NCBI GenBank assembly: GCA_041747075.1
Contig: JBGTFW010000114.1
Coordinates: forward strand, 1 to 12,874
Direction: 5' to 3'
Source: CAJQPP01 sp041747075
GTDB lineage: Bacteria > Planctomycetota > Planctomycetia > Pirellulales > Pirellulaceae
DNA: 12,874 nucleotides
Shown: one piece after another, positions 1 through 7,909 of the stretch
Position numbering within the stretch: position 1 is the stretch's first letter
Layout of the letters: every line of letters starts with the position of its first letter
Notes under the pieces: generated by a model
Seen by the model: only the letters and a program-made list of their open reading frames with translations
What the model was told of the DNA's origin: nothing
The model's database searches: none
Made by a program: the position numbers and the translations under genes

Positions 1-1
1 C

Positions 2-1891
2 CAGTATTCCCTCGCCGTTTCCTGGTACCAATTGCGAACCAACAGTCTGCCCTATGAAGCCGACGTCTCGCTCAGTGAACTGATTACCATTCACCGGGAA
101 GGACTTCTCAGTTTTCCCGACGTGGAACCGGCGGAACGGGCAATTCTCAAAAAGGCCACCTCGTCAGACTCACGTGATCGGTACGGATCGTGCCGCGAAT
201 TTGCCGCGGCATTGCGAAACTGCCACGAGCCTTCGTCGGCGTCGGGACGTTTCCGATGGGCCGTTCCGGTCGTCGGCGCGTTGACGGGTCTGCTCTTGCT
301 CGTTGGGGTTCTTGCCATCGACCCGTTCGGGTGGTTTCGGATTCCTCCGACGCCAGACGCCAACCCCGCGCCCGCACCGCTGGGCGAAACCATCGTCCGG
401 AAGTCCTGGGTGTTGACGCTCGCACCGTCCGAAGTCACGGGCGAAATCCGCATTCAACGCGGTGACGCCGGCGACGCGGAGGAGACGATCAGGTTGTCCG
501 GCAGTACCAACCTGGACCTTGCTGGCGACGAACGATTGCAGGTTCGCGCCGTGCCGGAGAATCCATTTTATGCCGCGATGGAGAAGTCGTTTACATTTGA
601 CGAACTGAACGACCTTGAATGGAAAATCGTCCTGCCGGTCTTGCCGCGGGAACAATTGCTGGAAAGCGTCGACGCGATGATCGCCAGTCAGCAGTTCGAC
701 GAAGCCGAAGCATTGTATCTGAGCGCCGCTCGCTTCGACGCCAGCTTGCGCGAGCTGCCCGAACCACGCATCGCCGAAATCGAGTCGCAAATCACCAAAC
801 TGTCCCTCGCGCGCGATGCCGCGGCATTCGTCGTTGCGACTCGTTCCGCCGCGGGTGATCGCGAGACGTTCTATCCGATCGGCGACGGGGAAATCGTGCC
901 GCGCAACGCACCACCCGGACCCAATTCCTCGCTGATCGAAGCCCTCATCCTTTCGGACGACGCAAAGGACCTGTTCGTCGTTCGGCAGGAAACGATTGAA
1001 TTCCGCGACACCGGCGGAGGCGACGAAGCGGCTGAAATCGGCAGTGGCGAAGATCGCGCGGAATCGGGGCGGTTTATTCTGGCGCGCGTATCGCCCGATG
1101 GTCACTGGCTGGCGGCCGCCGACAATCGCGGAAACGTGCGGCTGACCGACGTATCCTCGAAGATGAACATGAGCCGCACCATGAACACGGTTGTCGACTC
1201 GCCCGTTGTTGAACTGTTGTTTGACAAGTCAAGCAGCGAACTATTGATCGTTGCCGAGGAATCGCCCCTGCTTCGCCTTGGCTTGCCGGAATCGCCAGAG
1301 CCTGACCTGGCGGTTGAGAAACTCGACCTTCCGTCACAATGGAACGGCGAGTTGATAACGCACGCGGCAAGAGTTGGCGACGAGTCACTGGCGATTGCGC
1401 TGGAAAGTGGAGAAATTCTCAAGCGCAGGCTTGGCCCGGGAACGGACGATTTTGCGGTCATTTATCAAACTGGCGATGCCGCGGTTTCGTTATTGAAGGG
1501 ATCACGCGAAGGGGATTGGCTGTTGGTCGGAACCGACGGGGACCTTTCCGCGGTCATTGTGAATCTGCAACAGGAGCAACCGGCGTTGATCGTCGGCAGT
1601 CACAAGATGGTTTCGATTCGCGATGCAAGTTTCAGCAGCGATAGCCAATGGGCCGTCGTCGCGGCACACGACGGAAATCTCGCGATCGTTGATCTGCGGA
1701 CAAGTGAGCCGCGACTTGTTCCGCTGCGAAAATTTGACGAGGGTTACGTGCAATTCGCCGGGTTCACGGGCAACGACCGTTACCTTGTCGCGGTACTCGC
1801 GTCTAGCAATCCGAGTTCCGCCCGTGTCCTCGTATGGGACATGGCGCGGTGCCGGCTGGCAATGAAGGCCGCGGGTGTCGCTGCGCGATGA
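2..1891 (+). CDS. Membrane-anchored Ser/Thr protein kinase, C-terminal part (5' end outside window)
   Basis: The frame is open from base 2, so the TTG at 32 is not a real start; 629 residues are visible. The first ~75 match the end of a eukaryotic-type (Hanks) kinase domain: QYSLAVSWYQLRTNSLPYE resembles subdomain IX, and AERAILKKATSSDSRDRYGS resembles subdomain XI with its conserved Arg. ATP-binding and catalytic loops must lie upstream. A single membrane helix follows (visible residues about 86-106, nt 257-319), then a Pro-rich linker. The rest is probably extracytoplasmic: a beta-rich stretch, a short helical repeat segment (about nt 650-800), and a divergent WD40/beta-propeller-like region with blades such as VSPDGHWLAAADNRGNVRLTD and SFSSDSQWAVVAAHDGNLAIVD. 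Kinases with such tails are frequent in planctomycetes. The role is presumably signal sensing by the tail and phosphorylation of cytoplasmic proteins; the substrate is unknown. It ends with tandem in-frame stops TGA-TAG (1889-1894) and converges on the vWA gene. Confidence 0.85.
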   Translation, partial: QYSLAVSWYQLRTNSLPYEADVSLSELITIHREGLLSFPDVEPAERAILKKATSSDSRDRYGSCREFAAALRNCHEPSSASGRFRWAVPVVGALTGLLLLVGVLAIDPFGWFRIPPTPDANPAPAPLGETIVRKSWVLTLAPSEVTGEIRIQRGDAGDAEETIRLSGSTNLDLAGDERLQVRAVPENPFYAAMEKSFTFDELNDLEWKIVLPVLPREQLLESVDAMIASQQFDEAEALYLSAARFDASLRELPEPRIAEIESQITKLSLARDAAAFVVATRSAAGDRETFYPIGDGEIVPRNAPPGPNSSLIEALILSDDAKDLFVVRQETIEFRDTGGGDEAAEIGSGEDRAESGRFILARVSPDGHWLAAADNRGNVRLTDVSSKMNMSRTMNTVVDSPVVELLFDKSSSELLIVAEESPLLRLGLPESPEPDLAVEKLDLPSQWNGELITHAARVGDESLAIALESGEILKRRLGPGTDDFAVIYQTGDAAVSLLKGSREGDWLLVGTDGDLSAVIVNLQQEQPALIVGSHKMVSIRDASFSSDSQWAVVAAHDGNLAIVDLRTSEPRLVPLRKFDEGYVQFAGFTGNDRYLVAVLASSNPSSARVLVWDMARCRLAMKAAGVAAR

Positions 1892-1895
1892 TAGT

Positions 1896-1962
1896 GTAGA
1901 ACAATTGTCCTCAATTGTTCCGCATTGCCCAGAGTGCCGAACCATTGGGACAATGGTTCTAC
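1896..1962. repeat. 67-bp palindromic element with two nested perfect hairpins
   Basis: The element fills most of the 103-bp gap between the convergent kinase and vWA genes. Its 15-bp ends are inverted repeats: GTAGAACAATTGTCC at 1896-1910 against the complement of 1948-1962, 14 of 15 matching. Each half also folds on itself: GAACAATTG/CAATTGTTC (1899-1907 and 1912-1920, 4-nt loop) and GAACCATTG/CAATGGTTC (1939-1947 and 1951-1959, 3-nt loop), both perfect 9-bp stems. The shape suggests a REP-like or miniature inverted-repeat element, or a two-way transcription terminator. No U-tract follows either stem, so an ordinary intrinsic terminator is less likely. Whether it recurs elsewhere in the genome cannot be seen here. 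Confidence 0.75.
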
Positions 1963-1994
1963 GTTGAGGCGCAATACCGAAATACAAGCCGGGA

Positions 1995-4112
1995 TCAAGG
2001 GCGGTCGGACTGGTTGGTTGCAACCAGGTCGCCTCCCGCGGGGAGCCAGGGAGTCCGGCTGCGATCGGTTTGCTCGTCCCAGAGGAGGAACCGCTTGATC
2101 GCCATCGCTTCGGTGCTGTCGGGCCACCCGGCAAGGATGCGCAACAAATGCCCGCGCGACTTGTCCGGATTCACAATCGCCGCGTCCTTCGCCGCCACGT
2201 CCCAGCCACCGGCATAAATTCCCGCCAGAATCCAGTGCGCGCGAAGCGCTGGACGAACGGGCGATGATTCGGCAAAAGCCGTGATGTCGTTGTACGACTG
2301 GATGGCTGCGGCGATATCGCCGGTCACGAGCAAGTGGTAGTCGCCTTCGACCTCAAGGCGAGTCAGCCGATCGACGAGTGAATTTCGCAAACGCCACGCG
2401 TCGCCTATCTCGTTCAGGGATTTCTGGCGGGCCGCTTGCGATTCGTCAACGAGGCCCTGTTTCTCCAGCAGACTCGCGCGGTTGAACAGGCAACTGGCCA
2501 ACAAGACGTGGGCAAAGGCGTGGTCAGGCTGCGTCTTGAGAAACTGGTCAAGTTGCCTTTCGACGGCCGACAACAATTCCTCGCCCGCCGGGTCTCCCAA
2601 TTGATAACCGAGCGCCTGATCGAGGGCCTCGAAGGCACCGAGGAGGAGGCTTCGCTCTTCGGGATTTAGCTGAGCGAGCATCCCGCTGGCGTCGACCAGC
2701 GCCGGCGAAGCGGGATCGAGCTGGCCAACATGTACAAGCAGCGGGCGAAGTCCCTCATTCTGTGCGGGGACATTGCGCAGGTCGGCGAGCACGGCCTGGG
2801 CCAGCGTGGAAAGCGTGCTGCTCGTCCCCAGTTTGCCGAGCGGCTCGGCCTGATTCCTTCCGTGCAACCATGTTGTGGCAAAGGCCTCGCCTCCGGCCGT
2901 TCGCAGCGTACCATGCAGCACGTAATCGGCGCGGAGACGAATGCACAGTGCCTGGGGCCAGTCGGCAACCGGGACCCCTTCACCCTGCAACCGGCCTACT
3001 TCGTCCTCAAGCTGCCGCGGCGAGACCGCGCGAACGCCTGGCAACGCACGCAGTGACTGACGCAATTCGGTTGCCAGTTGGACTTCGGGCTTCTCATAAA
3101 AAAAGCTCATCGATTCCATCGGCAGGAATGGCAGCACAACGAGTCGAACTTCCGGCGGAGCGGACTCCGCCGCGGGCGAAAGGTCCTTTTTCACGGCATC
3201 GATCTGGCTTTGCGTGATGTAACCGACTCGCACATAGTTCGGTTCGGGACCCCGCGCCGCCTCGACGAGTTGCTTCTGCACAGCCGGATAGGAGAGATCA
3301 AGAATTTGTCCGCCCGTGCCGTTTGACAATTCACTCATGAACCGTCGCGTCTTGTCGAGCGTTTTCTGGTAGGCTTCCTGTTCCTCGGAGCGGCTGGCGC
3401 AGAGCAGGCAGTGAATGCGGATGTTGTTCTTGTTGGCAAGGTCAACGAGAAAGTCCGTTTCATACCATCGCCTCGCTTTGGTTGACTCTTCAAAAAACGA
3501 AGGGTCAAACGGAGGCGCGTCGCCGATCAGGAGAATCCACTTCTCGACGTTCTCGTCGGTCGACCATGCGAGGTCGTGAATCGCCGTGTAAATGCCGAGA
3601 TCAACCGCTTCGGGGAAGTATGGTTTGCCAGTGCCGTTGCGCAGTTCGCCAACGACCTGCGCAAGGTCCGAAGTCTCCGGGAGAAAATTCGGGCTGAGAA
3701 TTTTCACCGGGGATTCCGATTCCCCGACGTCGGAATACGCGACGACCGTCGTCTCGAGCTTGCCGTCCTTGATCCTCCCGAGGTCTTCGACAAGGAGCGG
3801 CAGTGATTCGCGGATCGAGTCGAGTTCGTCCGTCATGCTTTCGGTCGCGTCAACGACGACGGCAAGCTGCAGACGTTTGCCCTGTCCCTGAATCGAATCC
3901 AGGAAATTGGCCTGAAACAAACCCATGCTTCGCGCGCGAGGCGCGCGCTCGACGTTGAAGATTGAACCGAGCGCGGCGGCAGTGGCGCGGCTTTCGGTGT
4001 CTTGATCCTGGGCGCGAGCTGAGTCAGGACAAGGCCCAATCGTGGCGGCAATCCATAGTAACCACCCAAATCGCACAAGGCCAATCGATCGCTTCGCGAA
4101 CGTCACATACAT
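1995..4112 (-). CDS. Secreted vWA-domain protein with TolB/CsgG-like domain and helical C-terminal region
   Basis: Protein of 705 aa. I chose the ATG at 4112 because AAAGGA sits 6 nt upstream; an in-frame GTG at 4130 would add six residues ahead of the basic n-region. The N-terminus is a signal peptide with basic residues, a hydrophobic core and an ARA-Q cleavage site near residue 34. A von Willebrand factor A domain spans about residues 82-285, with a MIDAS-type DATES (Asp88, Thr90, Ser92; the usual motif is DxSxS), a Thr near 161 (GTGKPYFPEAV) and Asp198 (GDAPP). Residues about 322-450 resemble the TolB N-terminal/CsgG-like fold: VRLVVLPF, then LRQSLRALPGVRAVSPRQL, then ADYVLHGTLR. The remainder (about 480-640) is helical and TPR-like. 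vWA domains bind protein partners through a metal ion, so an extracytoplasmic binding or scaffold role is inferred; the substrate is unknown. It is convergent with the kinase and divergent from the heme protein. Confidence 0.85.
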   Translation of the reverse strand: MYVTFAKRSIGLVRFGWLLWIAATIGPCPDSARAQDQDTESRATAAALGSIFNVERAPRARSMGLFQANFLDSIQGQGKRLQLAVVVDATESMTDELDSIRESLPLLVEDLGRIKDGKLETTVVAYSDVGESESPVKILSPNFLPETSDLAQVVGELRNGTGKPYFPEAVDLGIYTAIHDLAWSTDENVEKWILLIGDAPPFDPSFFEESTKARRWYETDFLVDLANKNNIRIHCLLCASRSEEQEAYQKTLDKTRRFMSELSNGTGGQILDLSYPAVQKQLVEAARGPEPNYVRVGYITQSQIDAVKKDLSPAAESAPPEVRLVVLPFLPMESMSFFYEKPEVQLATELRQSLRALPGVRAVSPRQLEDEVGRLQGEGVPVADWPQALCIRLRADYVLHGTLRTAGGEAFATTWLHGRNQAEPLGKLGTSSTLSTLAQAVLADLRNVPAQNEGLRPLLVHVGQLDPASPALVDASGMLAQLNPEERSLLLGAFEALDQALGYQLGDPAGEELLSAVERQLDQFLKTQPDHAFAHVLLASCLFNRASLLEKQGLVDESQAARQKSLNEIGDAWRLRNSLVDRLTRLEVEGDYHLLVTGDIAAAIQSYNDITAFAESSPVRPALRAHWILAGIYAGGWDVAAKDAAIVNPDKSRGHLLRILAGWPDSTEAMAIKRFLLWDEQTDRSRTPWLPAGGDLVATNQSDRP

Positions 4113-4118
4113 ATCTTT

Positions 4119-4124
4119 TCCTTT
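4119..4124 (-). promoter_or_regulatory. Ribosome binding site of the vWA gene
   Basis: AAAGGA on the minus strand is followed by a 6-nt spacer and the ATG at 4112. It lies inside the coding sequence implied by the upstream GTG (4130), which is the reason for preferring the ATG. Most other genes in this window lack a good Shine-Dalgarno site, so this one is informative. Confidence 0.55.
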
Positions 4125-4156
4125 GGGCACGAAATGCGTCGGGTAGAACTGCGACT

Positions 4157-4162
4157 ATTGTA
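4157..4162 (-). promoter_or_regulatory. Candidate -10 box for the vWA gene
   Basis: TACAAT on the minus strand (5 of 6 to TATAAT) lies about 45 nt upstream of the chosen ATG and would give a leader of roughly 38 nt. The -35 position 17 nt upstream (TCGCAA) matches only half of the consensus. The same hexamer occurs on the opposite strand of this divergent region at 4226-4231. Confidence 0.3.
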
Positions 4163-4222
4163 CGCTTGTCCGGGACGAGTTGCGAATGGCCAGTGTTGAT
4201 GCCCCCGACGATGCACCGATCC

Positions 4223-4231
4223 TGTTACAAT
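4223..4231 (+). promoter_or_regulatory. Candidate extended -10 promoter for the heme protein gene
   Basis: TGTTACAAT matches the extended -10 form TGnTATAAT at 8 of 9 positions counting the free n. A good -35 hexamer is not visible at 16-18 nt, which extended -10 promoters tolerate. Transcription would begin near 4238 and give a leader of about 54 nt before the ATG at 4292. Base matching only; not proven. Confidence 0.3.
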
Positions 4232-4291
4232 GACGACGAGCAAGATATTACCTCTCCTTCGCCAGGTCCCGTTGCAGCCACCGAGACTCCC

Positions 4292-6757
4292 ATGCGATTT
4301 CTCCCCGTAATTGCGTTTGCCGTCTGCCTCCTGGTCGAACCGGCAATGGCCCAGTTGCCCGTCCCCTCTCCCGATTCGTTTCGATTGGCGGAGGGATTCA
4401 TTGCGGAACTGGTTCACCAGGTTCCCGAGCAACAAGGCTCGTGGGTCAGCCTCGCGACCACGCCAGACGGCCTCGTGGCCAGCGACCAGTACGGCCAGTT
4501 GTATCGAATCCATCCCGGCGCGGACGACCGGCAAACACGGGTTGAACCGATCGATGTCGATTTGGGAAACGCGCACGGATTGCTGTGGGCGTTCGACAGT
4601 CTGTATGTCGTCGCGCATCGACGCGAGGAGCGGACGCCTTCCGGCTTGTACCGAGTGACCGATTCAGCGGGCGACGGGCGGCTCGACCGGGTCGAGTTGT
4701 TGCGCGAGTTTCAGGGAGAAGGGGAACACGGTCCGCACGCAGTGATTGCCGGTCCGGACGGAAAAAGTCTTTACATTTGCGCCGGCAATCACACGGCGCT
4801 GCCGGAATACCAGCGAACGCGTGTGCCCCCGCACTGGAACGAGGACAACCTGCTCCGTCGCATTTGGGACCCGGGCGGGCACGCGGTCGGGATCATGGCA
4901 CCGGGCGGCTGGATTTGCAAAACGGATCCCGACGGACGTGAACTGGAACTGGTCAGCGTCGGATTTCGCAACCAGTTCGACATCGCGTTCAATCCGGCTG
5001 GCGAACTGTTCACGTTCGACGCCGACATGGAGTGGGATATTGGCACTCCGTGGTATCGTCCGACGCGCGTCTGTCACGTGACAAGCGGAAGTGAATTCGG
5101 ATGGCGGGGCGGGGACGCGAAATGGCCCGCCTGGTTTCCGGACAGCCTGCCACCGGTTATTGACGTCGGCCCGGGTTCACCCACCGGAATCGTTTTTGGC
5201 ACGGGCGCCCGGTTCCCCGAAAAATACCAGCGGGCACTTTTCATCGCTGACTGGAGTTTCGGAATGATTCACGCGATTCACTTGCGCGCAAACGGAGCAA
5301 GTTACGCCGCGGAGCGCGAAGTCTTTTGCTCCGCTCCCGCCCTGCAAGTAACCGACATGACCATTCACAGCGATGGAAATTTGTATTTCGCGATTGGCGG
5401 ACGTCGGACGCCATCGGCCCTTTATCGCATTCGCGCGCGTGAGGCGGTAGCGGACTCGGCAAGCGTCCCGCCCGGAGAGCCAACCGCCGAATCCAGATTG
5501 CGTCACAATCTGGAGCGGTATCATCTGGAGGGTTGCGGTGGGGCGGTCGATCAAGTTTTGGCGCAACTCGACCATTCGGACCGATTCGTTCGTTACGCGG
5601 CGCGGACGGCCCTCGAACAAACGCCGCCGGAACTATGGCGCGATCAGGCATTTGCCGAAACCCGGCAAGAGGCCGTTTTGGAACTCGTCGTCGCGCTCGC
5701 TCGCGTGGCGCCTCGTCAACCGGGAAGCGATCAGGAACTGTTTGACTTGATCGGGAAGAAGATAACCTGGGATTCGCTCGACGAAGGCCAGCGATTGCAC
5801 TGCTTGAGAGGAATCGGACTGGTTGTATTGCGGCACGGACCGCCAGATGACGCCGGACGCGCGTGGATCAACGAATCTCTCGGACCTCATTATCCATGCG
5901 ATTCGGATCTGATAAATCGTGAGCTGGCGCGGTTGCTGGTGACGACTGGCCCGGCCAGATATGTCGAAACAACTCTCAAGCTTCTCGATGAATCGCCAAC
6001 TCAGGAATCGCAGATTCACTATGTGATGGCTCTTCGATTGGCCGATAAGGGCTGGTCGAACGAAACGCGAAAGCGGTACTTGCGGTGGTTCGTGGAGTCC
6101 GCCGTCTTTCAGGGGGGAAAATCGTTTGCCGGTTACCTCCATCAGGCGCGGGCCGAATTCATCGAGGCCCTGCCACCCGGCGAGCGGGAACAACTTGCGG
6201 CGCTGATTGCCCACGAACCGGTCGAACAAGACCCCTACGCGACTTTGCGCGCGCGAACGGTCGTTCGCGACTGGACGACGGAGGAATTGATCCCGGCGGT
6301 TCAGGCGGCCGACTGGACGGCGCGTGATCTTGAAAACGGAAGGAGCGTTTTTGCCGCGGCGCAGTGTTACAAGTGTCATCAGTTCGCCGGCAGCGGGGGA
6401 ATCGTCGGGCCGGACCTGACGGGACTCTCACGCCGCTACACCACGGAGTATTTGCTGGAAACGATTGTCGATCCGCACAAGGCGATTTCCGATCAATACC
6501 AGGCGACGGTATTTGAACTGGAGGACGGCCGCGTCATTGTCGGGCGCGTGGCCGACCTCAATGGCAACGACTTGAAGGTTCAAACGGACATGATCGCGCC
6601 GGGCAAGTTGACAACGATTAATCGCAATTCGATTCTGGCGTCGCGACCGTCGAGCACGTCGCCAATGCCGGACGACTTGCTCAATTCCTTTACCGAGGAT
6701 GATATTCTGGACCTGATGGCGCTGCTTCGCTCGGCGGAACCGGGCGAAGGTCAATAA
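4292..6757 (+). CDS. Secreted beta-propeller/heme-binding (CxxCH) dehydrogenase-like protein, Pirellula/Verrucomicrobium type
   Basis: Protein of 821 aa from ATG 4292, chosen because it begins a clear signal peptide (MRFLPVIAFAVCLLVEPAMA, cut before Gln22). The frame is open further upstream, but that extension crosses the divergent promoter region and has no secretion signal. Residues about 25-400 resemble the soluble-sugar-dehydrogenase-type beta-propeller seen at the N-terminus of planctomycete putative membrane-bound dehydrogenases. Residues about 420-650 are helical and HEAT-like (for example RFVRYAARTALEQ). The C-terminus is a class-I-like cytochrome c domain with CYKCH (Cys692, Cys695, His696) followed by GIVGPDLTGLSRRY, matching the planctomycete/Verrucomicrobium heme-binding family; Met767 is a possible sixth ligand. 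It probably oxidises a sugar or alcohol in the periplasm and passes electrons to the covalent heme. The substrate is not deducible. No Shine-Dalgarno site is evident. Confidence 0.88.
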   Translation: MRFLPVIAFAVCLLVEPAMAQLPVPSPDSFRLAEGFIAELVHQVPEQQGSWVSLATTPDGLVASDQYGQLYRIHPGADDRQTRVEPIDVDLGNAHGLLWAFDSLYVVAHRREERTPSGLYRVTDSAGDGRLDRVELLREFQGEGEHGPHAVIAGPDGKSLYICAGNHTALPEYQRTRVPPHWNEDNLLRRIWDPGGHAVGIMAPGGWICKTDPDGRELELVSVGFRNQFDIAFNPAGELFTFDADMEWDIGTPWYRPTRVCHVTSGSEFGWRGGDAKWPAWFPDSLPPVIDVGPGSPTGIVFGTGARFPEKYQRALFIADWSFGMIHAIHLRANGASYAAEREVFCSAPALQVTDMTIHSDGNLYFAIGGRRTPSALYRIRAREAVADSASVPPGEPTAESRLRHNLERYHLEGCGGAVDQVLAQLDHSDRFVRYAARTALEQTPPELWRDQAFAETRQEAVLELVVALARVAPRQPGSDQELFDLIGKKITWDSLDEGQRLHCLRGIGLVVLRHGPPDDAGRAWINESLGPHYPCDSDLINRELARLLVTTGPARYVETTLKLLDESPTQESQIHYVMALRLADKGWSNETRKRYLRWFVESAVFQGGKSFAGYLHQARAEFIEALPPGEREQLAALIAHEPVEQDPYATLRARTVVRDWTTEELIPAVQAADWTARDLENGRSVFAAAQCYKCHQFAGSGGIVGPDLTGLSRRYTTEYLLETIVDPHKAISDQYQATVFELEDGRVIVGRVADLNGNDLKVQTDMIAPGKLTTINRNSILASRPSSTSPMPDDLLNSFTEDDILDLMALLRSAEPGEGQ

Positions 6758-6780
6758 GGCACCCACCGCGTGGCGACGGC

Positions 6781-6813
6781 ACTCCGTGACGCCGAAGAAG
6801 CGGGCTACGGAGT
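6781..6813. terminator. Hairpin between convergent genes, possible bidirectional terminator
   Basis: The 84-bp gap between the heme protein and the PIN-TRAM gene contains ACTCCGT (6781-6787) and its perfect complement ACGGAGT (6807-6813). Inside them GCC (6791-6793) can pair with GGC (6803-6805). The position fits a shared terminator for two converging transcripts. There is no U-tract on either side, so it may instead act with Rho or only protect the 3' ends. Confidence 0.35.
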
Positions 6814-6841
6814 CTCCACTGCCGCCGGTGTATGGCGACGA

Positions 6842-7909
6842 TCAGTTGCGATGGTTTTGCAATCGACCAAAGATCATCCGGCCGGCGTTGGTCTGCAACA
6901 TGCTTGTCACGGTGATGGCGACTTCATTGCCGATTTGGCCGCGACCATCCTCGACAACGACCATGGTGCCGTCCTCGAGGTAGCCAATCCCCTGGCCGGG
7001 TTCCTCGCCGACCTTGACGATCCTGACGCCGATCGCCTCGCCGGGGAGGAAAACCGGCTTGATCGAGTTGGCGATTTCGTTGAGGTTGATGACTTCGACG
7101 TTTTGAAGTCTGGCGACCTTGTTCAGGTTGAAATCGCCGGTGACGACCTTGCCGTTGAGATGTTTCGCGAGGATAAGAAGCTTGCTGTCGACGGGCTGAT
7201 CCTCCATTTCCGGCAATTCATGCTCGTAAATCTGGAATTCGACGGCGCTGTTGTTGCGGAGTCGGTTGAGAATATCCAGCCCGCGCCGCCCCCGCGCGCG
7301 GCGCAATTTATCGCTGCTGTCGGCGACCGCCTGCAGTTCGGCGAGCACGAATCGAGGCATGACCAGCGGGTTGTCGATGATTCCGGTTTCGATCAGGTCG
7401 GCGATCCGTCCGTCGATCACAACGCTCGTGTCGAGCACGTAGGGCTTGATCCCCCTGGATTCCTTGGTGAACTCCACGTAGGGGATGAGGAAGCGGAAAT
7501 CGTCCTTGGTTTGCCACAAGACGCTGACGCACGTATAGCAAAGTACCACGCCGAAAAACGAAACGATGACGGTCCGCAAGGTGTCAGGCGTCGTGACATC
7601 GTCGCCGGCGCGCGACGCCATGAACTGTTCGAAATATTCCCCGTAACTCTCGAACAGCGGCGAGAGAACGAGTCCCGCGATATAGGTCAGAAAAAGTCCC
7701 ACCAGCGTTCCAAAATAGATGCTGGTGATCAGGTCGATCCGTTTTTTCTTGAAGAGCGAATCGACGAGGAAAAACGCCCCGGTGCCGAGAAAAAACAGGA
7801 TAAATACCGGGAACCGGTGATTGCTTTGCAGCTGGGTATTGAGCGCAAGGGAGAGTCCCAACCCGATCGCGGCCAGCGCAAATACGCCGCGAATGATCCA
7901 CAAAACCAT
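6842..7909 (-). CDS. Membrane PIN-TRAM domain protein (YacL-like putative ribonuclease)
   Basis: Protein of 355 aa. The ATG at 7909 opens directly into the first membrane helix; an in-frame ATG at 8143 would add 78 low-complexity residues translated from the intergenic region. Four hydrophobic helices lie at about residues 2-24, 32-51, 62-86 and 112-132. A cytoplasmic PIN domain follows (about 155-280) with the expected acidic residues: Asp160 and Asp166 in LDTSVVIDGR, Glu191 in LAELQ, Asp241 in VDSKLL and Asp259 in TGDFNLNK. A TRAM domain occupies about 285-350 (FLPGEAIGVRIVKVGEEPGQGIGYL...TMVVVEDG). This order matches the Bacillus YacL family in length and architecture. PIN domains cleave RNA using metal ions and TRAM domains bind RNA, so a membrane-tethered RNase is likely, though the native substrate is unsettled. 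It lies 332 bp downstream of the dGTPase gene on the same strand. Confidence 0.9.
   Translation of the reverse strand: MVLWIIRGVFALAAIGLGLSLALNTQLQSNHRFPVFILFFLGTGAFFLVDSLFKKKRIDLITSIYFGTLVGLFLTYIAGLVLSPLFESYGEYFEQFMASRAGDDVTTPDTLRTVIVSFFGVVLCYTCVSVLWQTKDDFRFLIPYVEFTKESRGIKPYVLDTSVVIDGRIADLIETGIIDNPLVMPRFVLAELQAVADSSDKLRRARGRRGLDILNRLRNNSAVEFQIYEHELPEMEDQPVDSKLLILAKHLNGKVVTGDFNLNKVARLQNVEVINLNEIANSIKPVFLPGEAIGVRIVKVGEEPGQGIGYLEDGTMVVVEDGRGQIGNEVAITVTSMLQTNAGRMIFGRLQNHRN

Noticed and set aside
4142..4148. GTAGAAC heptamer resembling the end of the 1896-1962 element
   Set aside because: The following bases do not match the element and no complementary end is present, so a chance heptamer is the simpler explanation.
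3962..4291. N-terminal extension of 110 residues on the heme protein
   Set aside because: It crosses the start of the vWA gene and the divergent promoter region, and would bury the signal peptide that begins at 4292.
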